From assembly GCA_002842095.1 (NCBI GenBank), contig PHCB01000001.1, positions 124,001-188,000 on the forward strand: a stretch of 64,000 bases of DNA, written 5' to 3'. The translations under genes were made by a program, and so were the position numbers. The notes under the pieces were generated by a model, which did no database searches, was not told where the DNA came from, and worked only from the letters and a program-made list of their open reading frames with translations. This stretch comes from a candidate division BRC1 bacterium HGW-BRC1-1 (GTDB lineage Bacteria; Sumerlaeota; Sumerlaeia; Sumerlaeales; Sumerlaeaceae). Shown in pieces: positions 20,748-28,885 of this stretch (the first letter of the stretch is position 1; the number at the start of each line of letters is the position of its first letter).

Positions 20748-21584
20748 ATGCAACTTACGACTCAGGAAAAATTACAGTCCCTTCAGGACGCCTTCCGCGC
20801 CAAGGGGCGCGTTCTCACCGCATTGTCGGGCGGGGTTGATTCCACCCTCTGCCAGCAGATCGCCCACGACGTGCTCGGTTATGAAAACGCCATCTGCGCC
20901 ACGGCCAAAAGCGAAACGCTGACCACCGCCGAGTTTGATGAAATTTGCGCACTCGCCACCGCTCGGGGTTGGAACCACCGCGTGATCGAGTACAGCGAAC
21001 TGGAAATCCCCAACTACGCCGACAACCCCATCAACCGCTGTTATTTCTGCAAGCATGAGCTATATGGGCGGCTAAGCAATCTGGCCCGCGAACTGGGTGC
21101 CACCTGCGTGGTTGAGGGAACCAACTACGATGACCGCGGCGACTACCGCCCGGGCATGAAAGCGGCCAACGAGATCGGCACCTTCGCGCCGCTGTACGAT
21201 TGCCAGGTCACCAAAGCGGAAATCCGCGAGCTTGCCGCCGCCTTCGATTTGCCCAACCATGCCAAGCCCAGCGGGGCGTGCCTCAGCTCGCGCTTCCCTT
21301 ACGGCACCGCCATCACGCGCGAGGGTTTGGATCGCGTGGCAGCGGCGGAGTCCTTCCTAAGGGAACTCGGCTTTACCCAACTGCGCGTGCGCCACCACGA
21401 CAATCTCGCGCGCATCGAAGTCACCGCCGAGGAAATGCCCCGCTTCCTTGAAGGCGGCCTGTTCGAACAGGTCCACACCCGCCTCCGCGAGATCGGCTAC
21501 ACTTACGTCACGCTCGACCTGCGAGGCTACCGCACCGGCAGCATGAACGAGGTGTTAACGCAGGCTCAGAGGTCCAAGCCCTGA
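20748..21584 (+). CDS. larE: LarE-type ATP-dependent sacrificial sulfur transferase
   Basis: LTALSGGVDSTL PP-loop, NRCYFCKHELYGRL, KPSGACLSSRFPYGTAIT; C-terminal GYRTGSMNEVL followed by an extra TQAQRSKP tail. Confidence 0.88.
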   Translation: MQLTTQEKLQSLQDAFRAKGRVLTALSGGVDSTLCQQIAHDVLGYENAICATAKSETLTTAEFDEICALATARGWNHRVIEYSELEIPNYADNPINRCYFCKHELYGRLSNLARELGATCVVEGTNYDDRGDYRPGMKAANEIGTFAPLYDCQVTKAEIRELAAAFDLPNHAKPSGACLSSRFPYGTAITREGLDRVAAAESFLRELGFTQLRVRHHDNLARIEVTAEEMPRFLEGGLFEQVHTRLREIGYTYVTLDLRGYRTGSMNEVLTQAQRSKP

Positions 21585-21587
21585 GCG
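21562..21587. repeat. 26-bp direct repeat copy 1 (aggctcagaggtccaagccctgagcg), includes the larE stop codon
   Basis: Identical to 22008-22033; contains GCTCAG...CTGAGC inverted arms. Confidence 0.97.
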
Positions 21588-21808
21588 TCCTCTGACAGAC
21601 TCATGTTCGCCCACTTATTGGAGTGGACCGGAAACAGAGTTTTTATTGTCGTCGAACCGAAAGATATCCCCGTAGCTCCTGCAATCTCGAAATAGTTGGA
21701 GCATTGGGTTAGGGGCGACTGTGCGTGCATGGCAAGCTGGGGGCCGCGTGGAGGCCTGAGGCAGAGCGCTGGACGGATAATGGCTTGCCGCTTGCGCGCC
21801 AGTTGCAC

Positions 21809-21850
21809 CGCTTGCACACCGGTTGCACGCCGGTTGCACACCGGTCACGC
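21809..21850. repeat. Short tandem repeat, ~11-bp unit CGGTTGCACRC
   Basis: cgcttgcacac / cggttgcacgc / cggttgcacac / cggtcacgc, preceded by a related agttgcac. Confidence 0.85.
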
Positions 21851-22007
21851 CGAGGTTGCGATCCGCCAGTTAGTGGGCAAGTGGGAGGGCGGCAGCATCG
21901 GGTGCCCGGGCGAGGCCATGGTCGCCACCACCGTCAGGGATGGGCGGTAACAATTCGACATCCCAACGCACCAAGAGTCTGCAATCATGTGAATCGAAAA
22001 CGCTCTA

Positions 22008-22033
22008 AGGCTCAGAGGTCCAAGCCCTGAGCG
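22008..22033. repeat. 26-bp direct repeat copy 2, encodes the C-terminus of the LemA-like gene on the minus strand
   Basis: Perfect match to 21562-21587; offset 446 bp. Confidence 0.97.
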
Positions 22034-23379
22034 TTATCGTTGGGTGCCCAGGGATCAATCTGCTGGAGCTCCACCTTGGGAACCGCCCTTTCAAAACCCG
22101 CCGCTTCGAGGAAGTCGGCTTTTTTGAAACCGAATGACGTCGCCAGAATGTTATCGGGCTGCACTTCGATCCGGGTGTTATAAAACTTCACAATCTCGTT
22201 GAAGTAGCCCCGCGCCAGCGCGATCCGTTGTTCCGTTTCCGCAAGCTGGTGTTGCAGACTTAAAAACGATTCGTTGGCCTTGAGGTCAGGGTAGCTCTCG
22301 GCCAGCGCCATTACGGCCTTCCCCACTGCCTCCGGATTTTCTCCCGCCGTACCTTGCGGCGTTGATGTGGCCTGACTGCGCAGCAAGGCGAGGACTTCCT
22401 GCGTCTGCGACTCGTGGGCCGCATAGCCTTTCACCGTGGCCACCAGCGCTGGGATGAGATCGGCGCGGCGCTTCAATTGGACATCAATCAGCGACCACCC
22501 CTGCCTCACCCGCTGCCGCAGCATGACCAGTGAATTGTAGACCATCCATATCCAACCGACCACAACCAGCGCGAAATACCCCACAATGACAGGGATCCAC
22601 TCGGGCCACTGATTAAAACCGACGGCCTCACTTCTTCCACTATACCAGGCCCCCAATCCCCCTCCCAAACCGAGAACAATCAGCACCCAGAACGCGATGC
22701 GGAATCCTCGACTCACCTCTTTTTCCGTGCGGGTGGAAATGATGAACATGGGGCAATCGGAATGATGGGAGATTTCCGGCGCGACCACATCATCGCGCTC
22801 ACGAGCCTGACCAAAGAGATAGATGGGTGCATGCAGAGGAATGGAATTTTCCGTAAACCGACGTTCATGGGTGGAGTCGGCGATGGCGCCCGCCGGCCCC
22901 TTATTAAAATAGAGAAGATGCACCGGGCTGCATTTTTCAGAAAAGGTTTTTATCGACTCTATCTCCGCCTTCTCAGGTCTCACGAGAATTTCACCATCAC
23001 CATCGCGCAGAAAGAAGGGGATCTGCTGCCCCCCGGAAGCAATCTTGGTCCAACCTGTTTCCACGTGGGAAGAGGTCGTTGTTTTACCCTCAGAGTCGGT
23101 GGTGGTTGTAACCACAACGCGCGACCAGTGTTCCTCCACGGTCCACTGGTACCACACGCAGGGGCTTTCGGAAAGATAAGCGACCAAAGGATTATCGCTT
23201 TCCGCGGTGCCATTGAGTTCCACCATGCCGATGAAAACCCCAAGGGTTGTCAGTGTGGGGGTGTCATCAACGAGACGCCTTCGCCTGGCGAAATGGAACG
23301 CGCCAAAAATACACGCCAGAGCAACGACCACCAGAGCGATGGTAATTCCCGCACTTACGGAAGAATCGGATATCTCCAT
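22012..23379 (-). CDS. LemA family protein with N-terminal GIDE-like membrane domain
   Basis: C-terminal half VMLRQRVRQGWSLIDVQLKRRADLIPALVATVKGYAAHE...ETEQRIALARGYFNEIVKFYNTRIEVQPDNILATSFGFKKADFLEA (LemA); N-terminal half resembles GIDE (PF12483-type) between TM helices. Confidence 0.82.
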   Translation of the reverse strand: MEISDSSVSAGITIALVVVALACIFGAFHFARRRRLVDDTPTLTTLGVFIGMVELNGTAESDNPLVAYLSESPCVWYQWTVEEHWSRVVVTTTTDSEGKTTTSSHVETGWTKIASGGQQIPFFLRDGDGEILVRPEKAEIESIKTFSEKCSPVHLLYFNKGPAGAIADSTHERRFTENSIPLHAPIYLFGQARERDDVVAPEISHHSDCPMFIISTRTEKEVSRGFRIAFWVLIVLGLGGGLGAWYSGRSEAVGFNQWPEWIPVIVGYFALVVVGWIWMVYNSLVMLRQRVRQGWSLIDVQLKRRADLIPALVATVKGYAAHESQTQEVLALLRSQATSTPQGTAGENPEAVGKAVMALAESYPDLKANESFLSLQHQLAETEQRIALARGYFNEIVKFYNTRIEVQPDNILATSFGFKKADFLEAAGFERAVPKVELQQIDPWAPNDNAQGLDL

Positions 23380-23542
23380 GATTGTGTCACCGTCCCTCAA
23401 ACAATTCCATTGTCACCCCTTTTCCTTTCGCGCCACTTTCCGAATAGGATTGACACCCGCCGGAGTTATCCACAGGTTGACGACGGTTTTAAATTCCGAC
23501 GGAGGGTTTGTCTTTTCGAGGAGACAAGGAGGTGAAATATAG

Positions 23543-24073
23543 TTGAAAACCTTTAAAGCGGTCAAATTGCTCCTGCTATTTATGCTCATAGCGATCGTTG
23601 CCACGGGTTGCCGGGGCTGCTCAAAAGGTAAGATGGGTCAGATGTTCGGGCGAAACAATCCCGACGCGGCAGGCATGGGTATCGATTCGTCGATTCTGCC
23701 CGAGCCGATCCGCGGCGAGACGCCAATGGAAATCGCCGAGCTTGGACGCGTATATTACGAGTTCGACAGCGCGAGTTTATTGGAGCCGGCCAAGCAGCAA
23801 TTGCAGTTGAACGCGCAATGGATGCAGTCTCAACCACAGGTGCACATACAGGTGGAGGGACACTGCGACGAGCGCGGTACGTCCGACTACAACTATGCGC
23901 TCGGCCAAAGACGTGCCGACACGGTGCGTAACTATCTTATCAATGTGGGCATCGATCCAGCACGGCTCCACACCATCAGTTATGGTGCGGACCGTCCCGA
24001 TGATCCCGAACACAACGACACGGCATGGGCGAGAAATCGTCGCGTGCAGTTCCTCGTTTACTCGGGTCGCTGA
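23543..24073 (+). CDS. pal: Peptidoglycan-associated (OmpA/Pal) lipoprotein
   Basis: Lipobox-like IVATGCRG; VHIQVEGHCDERGTSDYNYALGQRRADTVRNYLINVGIDPARLHTISYGADRP; TTG start with AAGGAGGTGA Shine-Dalgarno. Confidence 0.88.
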   Translation: MKTFKAVKLLLLFMLIAIVATGCRGCSKGKMGQMFGRNNPDAAGMGIDSSILPEPIRGETPMEIAELGRVYYEFDSASLLEPAKQQLQLNAQWMQSQPQVHIQVEGHCDERGTSDYNYALGQRRADTVRNYLINVGIDPARLHTISYGADRPDDPEHNDTAWARNRRVQFLVYSGR

Positions 24074-24122
24074 TTACCAAAAAGCGACACGAAGCAACGG
24101 CTGAAAATAGTATCAATGCAAA

Positions 24123-24169
24123 GGCGGGAAAATGGCTGAGGTGCCGTTTTCCCGCCCTTCTTTTTTTTT
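24123..24169 (+). terminator. Rho-independent terminator after pal
   Basis: ggcgggaaaa...ttttcccgcc stem followed by cttcttttttttt. Confidence 0.9.
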
Positions 24170-24176
24170 GCGATGA

Positions 24177-24695
24177 TCAGTACTGAAGAAAACTGTGAAA
24201 CGGTCGATCCCCGAGCACTTCGCGGCCATTCAATCCGGTCAGTTCGATCACCGTGCAAACCTCCGCCACCCGGGCGTTGAGCTTTTCCACCAATCGACAG
24301 GCCGCTGCCAGGGTGCCACCCGTTGCGAGAAGATCATCCAGCAAGAGTACTCGATCGCCCGCAGCCAGTGCGTCCTCATGGATCTCAATGGTCGCCGATC
24401 CATATTCAAGATCGTACGTCTCGCTGATGCAGGCCGACGGCAACTTCCCCTTCTTGCGAATGGGAATCAACCCGACTCCCAACTCCAGCGCCAGAGGGGC
24501 CGCGAAGAGAAACCCACGCGATTCGATGCCCGCAATCTTTTGAAGGTTCGCGCCGCGATAGCGCTCCACCAGCAGATCAAGGCAAGCGCGAAAAGCCTCG
24601 GGAGCCCCCAATAGCGGCGTGATGTCTCGAAACAGAATCCCCTTTTGGGGAAAATCAGGAATGTCGCGAATGTAGTTTTTCAGATCCAGGCTCAT
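24177..24695 (-). CDS. apt: Adenine phosphoribosyltransferase
   Basis: YIRDIPDFPQKGILFRDITPLLG, AGIESRGFLFAAPLA, VLLLDDLLATGGTLAAA; start ATG 24695 with AGGAG upstream. Confidence 0.95.
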   Translation of the reverse strand: MSLDLKNYIRDIPDFPQKGILFRDITPLLGAPEAFRACLDLLVERYRGANLQKIAGIESRGFLFAAPLALELGVGLIPIRKKGKLPSACISETYDLEYGSATIEIHEDALAAGDRVLLLDDLLATGGTLAAACRLVEKLNARVAEVCTVIELTGLNGREVLGDRPFHSFLQY

Positions 24696-24717
24696 TGTTT
24701 CTCCTCTGTATATTAGG

Positions 24718-25749
24718 TCACGGTACGCGCAGGATAATCTTTCCGAACTGTTGCCGACTATCCATATAATCCTGCGCCGCGGCCAGGTCGGCCAGATCAA
24801 ACACACGATCAAGCACCGGCTTGATGCGCCCCGCATCCGCCATCTTCAGCAACGAATCAAACTCATGACGGTTCCCAAGATATGCACCGAGTAAACTTAT
24901 CTGGCGGGCGTAGATCGGGCGAAATTCCATCTCCACTTTCGGGCCGCTCGTCACTCCGCAATTCACCAGACGGCCACCCTTGCGCAGGGAGGCGATGTTG
25001 GTCTTCCAGGTATCGGGTCCGACATGGTCGATGACCACATCCACCCCCCGCCCCTTGGTCCATTCCATCACGGTAGCAGCCACATCGCCGGTGGCGTAGT
25101 TGGCGGTCGCATCTGCCCCCAGTTCATCTCTGGCGCGGGCCAGTTTATCATCCTTGGAAGACGTCGTGAAAATCAGCCCGCCCGCGAGCTTCGCAAGCTG
25201 GATGGCCGCAGCACCCACACCACTGCCCGCCGCATGGACAAGCACGCGCTCGCCGGGTTGCATTTTCGCGCGGCCAAACACCATGTGCCAGGCGGTGAGA
25301 TAAGCCACGCCAAGCGCCGCCCACTCCTCAAAGGTGAGTGCATCGCTCACCTTCACCAAGCGGCGCGCATTTACGAGCACGTATTCTGAAAAGGTGCCGG
25401 CGATGCTGGAACCCAAAACCTGAAATTTAGCGCAGAGGGAATCCTCGCCAGCCAGACAATCCGGGCACAGACCACACCCCAGGCCCGGAGCCACCACGAC
25501 GCGGTCGCCCTTGGAGAATCCTTCGACGCCTGCGCCAATCTCGTCGACCTCGCCCGCACCGTCGCACCCTCCGATGTGGGGCATCTTCATCTTACCGAAG
25601 GCACCCATGCGAATCCAGATGTCGAGATGGTTGAGTGACGCCGCACGAACCCTGACAACCACTTCTCCGGGACCCGGGATCGGGGTTGGTTGATCAACCA
25701 GTTGGAGGCGATCCGAACCGCCGTGCTCGGCCAACACCATGCTTTTCAT
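24718..25749 (-). CDS. Zinc-binding alcohol dehydrogenase / quinone oxidoreductase family (MDR)
   Basis: GGCDGAGEVDEIGAGVEGFSKGDRVVVAPGLGCGLCPDCLAGEDSLC; GSGVGAAAIQLAKL. Confidence 0.85.
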   Translation of the reverse strand: MKSMVLAEHGGSDRLQLVDQPTPIPGPGEVVVRVRAASLNHLDIWIRMGAFGKMKMPHIGGCDGAGEVDEIGAGVEGFSKGDRVVVAPGLGCGLCPDCLAGEDSLCAKFQVLGSSIAGTFSEYVLVNARRLVKVSDALTFEEWAALGVAYLTAWHMVFGRAKMQPGERVLVHAAGSGVGAAAIQLAKLAGGLIFTTSSKDDKLARARDELGADATANYATGDVAATVMEWTKGRGVDVVIDHVGPDTWKTNIASLRKGGRLVNCGVTSGPKVEMEFRPIYARQISLLGAYLGNRHEFDSLLKMADAGRIKPVLDRVFDLADLAAAQDYMDSRQQFGKIILRVP

Positions 25750-25841
25750 CGTCACAAGCCCTCGCGCTTCACAAGATTTGCGCACATATTAGTATCAGAC
25801 CGTTTTCTCAGATTGCAAGAATTCCACGCAGTGGCCGCATC

Positions 25842-26294
25842 TCAGAGCGGTTGGCGGCCCGCATAGCCGCCGTCAAGGTCGTGAAACCATTTGATCTCGT
25901 CGCCATCGCTCAATTCCCAGCAAAGGAAAACCTCCCGCCCCTCGCGGATACAGGGGAAGTCGATCAACCCGCGCCGAACGTCCTGCAAAACGATTCCGTT
26001 TTTGGCCAGTTCTGTGTGAATGGTCTGCTCCACCAGAATTTCCTCCTCCCGGCCGATGGGCTCTTTGACGATGGAAGAGAGATCATTCTTCGATGGTTTA
26101 TGGCCATTCGTATGGGCGCCGTTAGTCCCATTAGAAAAGTTGCCGCCGGACTGCTTAACAATCTTGATGGCCGCACCGTGAGGTTTGCCAAGCGCATCAT
26201 GGATCGTCTGCCACATGGCGAACAGAGTTTGAACCAGGGGAATATAGCCGTTGGCTTCTTCGAGTGTGAAATGTCGCGAAAAGATGGTATCCAT
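25842..26294 (-). CDS. DUF2203 family protein
   Basis: RHFTLEEANGYIPLVQTLF and ELSDGDEIKWFHDLDGGYAGRQPL; start ATG 26294 with AGGAG upstream. Confidence 0.75.
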   Translation of the reverse strand: MDTIFSRHFTLEEANGYIPLVQTLFAMWQTIHDALGKPHGAAIKIVKQSGGNFSNGTNGAHTNGHKPSKNDLSSIVKEPIGREEEILVEQTIHTELAKNGIVLQDVRRGLIDFPCIREGREVFLCWELSDGDEIKWFHDLDGGYAGRQPL

Positions 26295-26478
26295 GGGGAA
26301 TCTCCTAACCAGACGGATCACTATTCAAAAGGAGAAAATCCTAAAAACGTGGCTTTCACAACCTTTTGAATATAGTAATGGACTCAATAAGGCTTTTTTT
26401 TGTTGTACCTTCCGGCTCGGACTTAAAGGTTCCATTCGTTCCTGCCCACATCAAACCAAGGGTTGAATCTGTTCTTTA

Positions 26479-27450
26479 ATGCAAAAAGTAAGGGTCGGCG
26501 TGGTGGGTGTTGGCCACCTCGGACAACATCACGCTCGCGTCTACACTGAGCTTCCCAACTGTGAACTTGTAGGTGTCGTGGACATCGACCGCAAACAGGC
26601 CGAAAAGCTTGCGCGCATGCACAAGACCACCGCGTACACCGATTTCAGGGACCTGATCGGCAAGGTAGATGCGTGCAGCGTGGTGGTTCCCACCATACAT
26701 CACCATGAGATAGGGCGGGTCCTGCTGGACGCCGGCATCCATCTGCTGGTGGAGAAGCCCATCTGCACCACCGTGGACGAAGCCCACGATCTGATTCAGA
26801 TCGCCAGACGCACCGGTGCGATTTTGCAGGTGGGACACATCGAACGGTTCAATGCGGCCATCATGCGCCTGCGCGAGGTTGCCTCGGCACCGGCCTTCAT
26901 CGAAGCCCACCGCCTGGGCCCCTACGATCCGCGCATCAAAGATATTGGCGTGGTTCTTGATTTGATGATTCACGACCTCGACATCATTCTGAACCTGGTT
27001 AACTCCCCTGTCGTCCACGTGGAGGCAGCCGGTGTTGGCGTCTACGGTGAGAAAGAAGACATCGCGAACGCGCGCATTCATTTCGCCAGCGGCTGCATCG
27101 CCAATGTGACGGCAAGCCGCATAACCCCCACGCGCAAACGCAAGATCCGCGTCTTTCAAAAGGACGCTTATCTTTCCATCGATTATATCGAGCAGGAACT
27201 CGAAATCTTCCAGCGGGTTCGCATACCCAACGCCCAGCCGGGCATGCCCAATGTCTCCATCGTGCGCCGCAAGGAAAAGATGGAACGACGCGAACCGCTG
27301 AAGGTTGAACTGGCCCACTTCCTGGAAGTCGTCACACGCGGCGGCGAGCCTCTTGTAAAAGGCGAACACGCCCGCGACGCCCTCGCCCTCGCTGTGGAAA
27401 TTTCAGAACTGGTAAAGAAACGTCTCGGCGACTTTGCCGGGCTGATGTAA
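26479..27450 (+). CDS. Gfo/Idh/MocA family oxidoreductase adjacent to lpxB; candidate UDP-GlcNAc 3-dehydrogenase (GnnA-like)
   Basis: VRVGVVGVGHLGQHHARVY Rossmann motif, LLVEKPICTTVDEA, VGHIERFNAAI; immediately upstream of lpxB. Confidence 0.8.
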   Translation: MQKVRVGVVGVGHLGQHHARVYTELPNCELVGVVDIDRKQAEKLARMHKTTAYTDFRDLIGKVDACSVVVPTIHHHEIGRVLLDAGIHLLVEKPICTTVDEAHDLIQIARRTGAILQVGHIERFNAAIMRLREVASAPAFIEAHRLGPYDPRIKDIGVVLDLMIHDLDIILNLVNSPVVHVEAAGVGVYGEKEDIANARIHFASGCIANVTASRITPTRKRKIRVFQKDAYLSIDYIEQELEIFQRVRIPNAQPGMPNVSIVRRKEKMERREPLKVELAHFLEVVTRGGEPLVKGEHARDALALAVEISELVKKRLGDFAGLM

Positions 27451-27490
27451 CCGGTCACCGGCAAGCCGCGCTTCGTTGCGCCGCAGAATA

Positions 27491-28669
27491 ATGGAATCTC
27501 GTAAAAAACCAAACATGGAAACCCGCCCCCATCGCTTAATGTTTGTCGCCGGAGAAAACTCCGGTGATCTGCATGGCTCTCGCCTGATCGCCGAACTGCG
27601 GCACAGGGAGCCCGAAATCGAATGCTTCGGCTTTGGTGGCGATCGCATGGCAGCCCAGGGGATGCGGCTGGACGAAAACCTCGCGCAAAAACTTCCCATC
27701 ATGGGCGCCACGCAGGTCATCCGCAACTACGGCAAAATCCGCAACCTGCTCCAGCGCGCCTACGCGATGCTGGCGACCGAACGTCCCGATGCGGTCGTAC
27801 TGATCGACTACCCCGGCTTCAACCTGCGCGTTGCCACCGAGGCGAAACGGTTGGGCATTCCGGTCATCTACTTCATCTCGCCGCAGATATGGGCCTGGCA
27901 CCACAGCCGCATCGAAATCATCAAAAAAACCGTTGCGCTCATGCTTGTCATTCTGCCCTTCGAGGAATCGCTCTACCGCGACGCCGGAGTACCATCGCGC
28001 TACGTGGGGCATCCCCTTCTGGATGATTCCGAGGAGGCACCCACCAAAACCGAGGCGCGCGTGGCGCTGGGTATTTCCCAAGAAGCACGAGTCATCGGGT
28101 TGATCCCCGGAAGCCGTGAGGGCGAAATTATTCGTCACCTGCCCCTCATGCTCCAATCCGCGACTCTGTTGCTCAAACGCTTCCCCGATGCCCATTTCCT
28201 CGTGCCAACGGCCTCCACCATATCGCCCGAGTTGATCAACAAATACATCGGCCGCTACCCGGGATTGCCCATCACCATAACCTCCGAGCGCCCAAAGACG
28301 GCCCGCGCCGCCATGGATTTTGCCATCTGCAAAAGTGGCACATCCACTCTGGAACTGGCCCTGGCCGACGTTCCCATGGTCATCATCTATTACGTTTCGT
28401 CGGTCACCTACTGGTTCGCCCGCACCGTGGTGCGCATTCCATGGGTGGGTCTGGTCAACATCATTGCCAACGACACGGTAGCCCCCGAACTACTGCAAGA
28501 CGCAGCCCAGCCGGAGCCGCTTTCGAAGGAAGTTATTCGCATCATGGAAAGCCCGCGCCGGCTGGAACAAATGCACGATGGCTATGCCCAGATACGGGCC
28601 AAACTGGGAAAGCCCGGAGCCTCCCGTCGCGCCGCCGAAGCAGTGTTGGAATTGCTCTCAGCACAATAA
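27491..28669 (+). CDS. lpxB: Lipid-A-disaccharide synthase
   Basis: FVAGENSGDLHGSRLI, DYPGFNLRVA, YFISPQIWAWHHSRIEIIKK, GLIPGSREGEIIRHLPLML; start chosen among in-frame ATGs. Confidence 0.93.
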   Translation: MESRKKPNMETRPHRLMFVAGENSGDLHGSRLIAELRHREPEIECFGFGGDRMAAQGMRLDENLAQKLPIMGATQVIRNYGKIRNLLQRAYAMLATERPDAVVLIDYPGFNLRVATEAKRLGIPVIYFISPQIWAWHHSRIEIIKKTVALMLVILPFEESLYRDAGVPSRYVGHPLLDDSEEAPTKTEARVALGISQEARVIGLIPGSREGEIIRHLPLMLQSATLLLKRFPDAHFLVPTASTISPELINKYIGRYPGLPITITSERPKTARAAMDFAICKSGTSTLELALADVPMVIIYYVSSVTYWFARTVVRIPWVGLVNIIANDTVAPELLQDAAQPEPLSKEVIRIMESPRRLEQMHDGYAQIRAKLGKPGASRRAAEAVLELLSAQ

Positions 28670-28696
28670 TCCCGGCAAGGTTCCACAAAAAAGAAT

Positions 28697-28821
28697 CGGG
28701 CCGCCGGAACCCGACGCGCCTCCACAACACACTGCACGAGGGCCTTATGGCTGCTTCCGTCAGGATCTGACCAGATTCGGTTCGTACAATTGTCGGGCGC
28801 GCGCCGGGATCCGGCGGCCCG
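28697..28821 (-). ncRNA. ffs: Signal recognition particle RNA (small bacterial 4.5S type)
   Basis: Minus strand contains ctGGTCAGatcctgacGGAAGCAGCCataaggcc (domain IV signature); ends form a 12-bp perfect stem (tccggcggcccg / cgggccgccgga) followed by attcttttttg. Confidence 0.9.
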
Positions 28822-28885
28822 CTTCAATTTCGCAACACTTTAACCTTCGCAGGCGGGTGGTATTCAGGAAGCAACACGGACAGCC

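Noticed and set aside
21595-21981. 7-bp inverted match CAGACTC (21595) / GAGTCTG (21975) as terminal inverted repeats of an inserted element
   Set aside because: Too short and not at the exact ends next to the 26-bp repeats; likely chance.
21588-22007. Protein-coding potential or a known structural RNA (RNase P, tmRNA) in the larE-lemA insert
   Set aside because: Translations are short and repetitive with no domain; RNase P and tmRNA consensus motifs not found by eye. Left as unexplained sequence in the findings.
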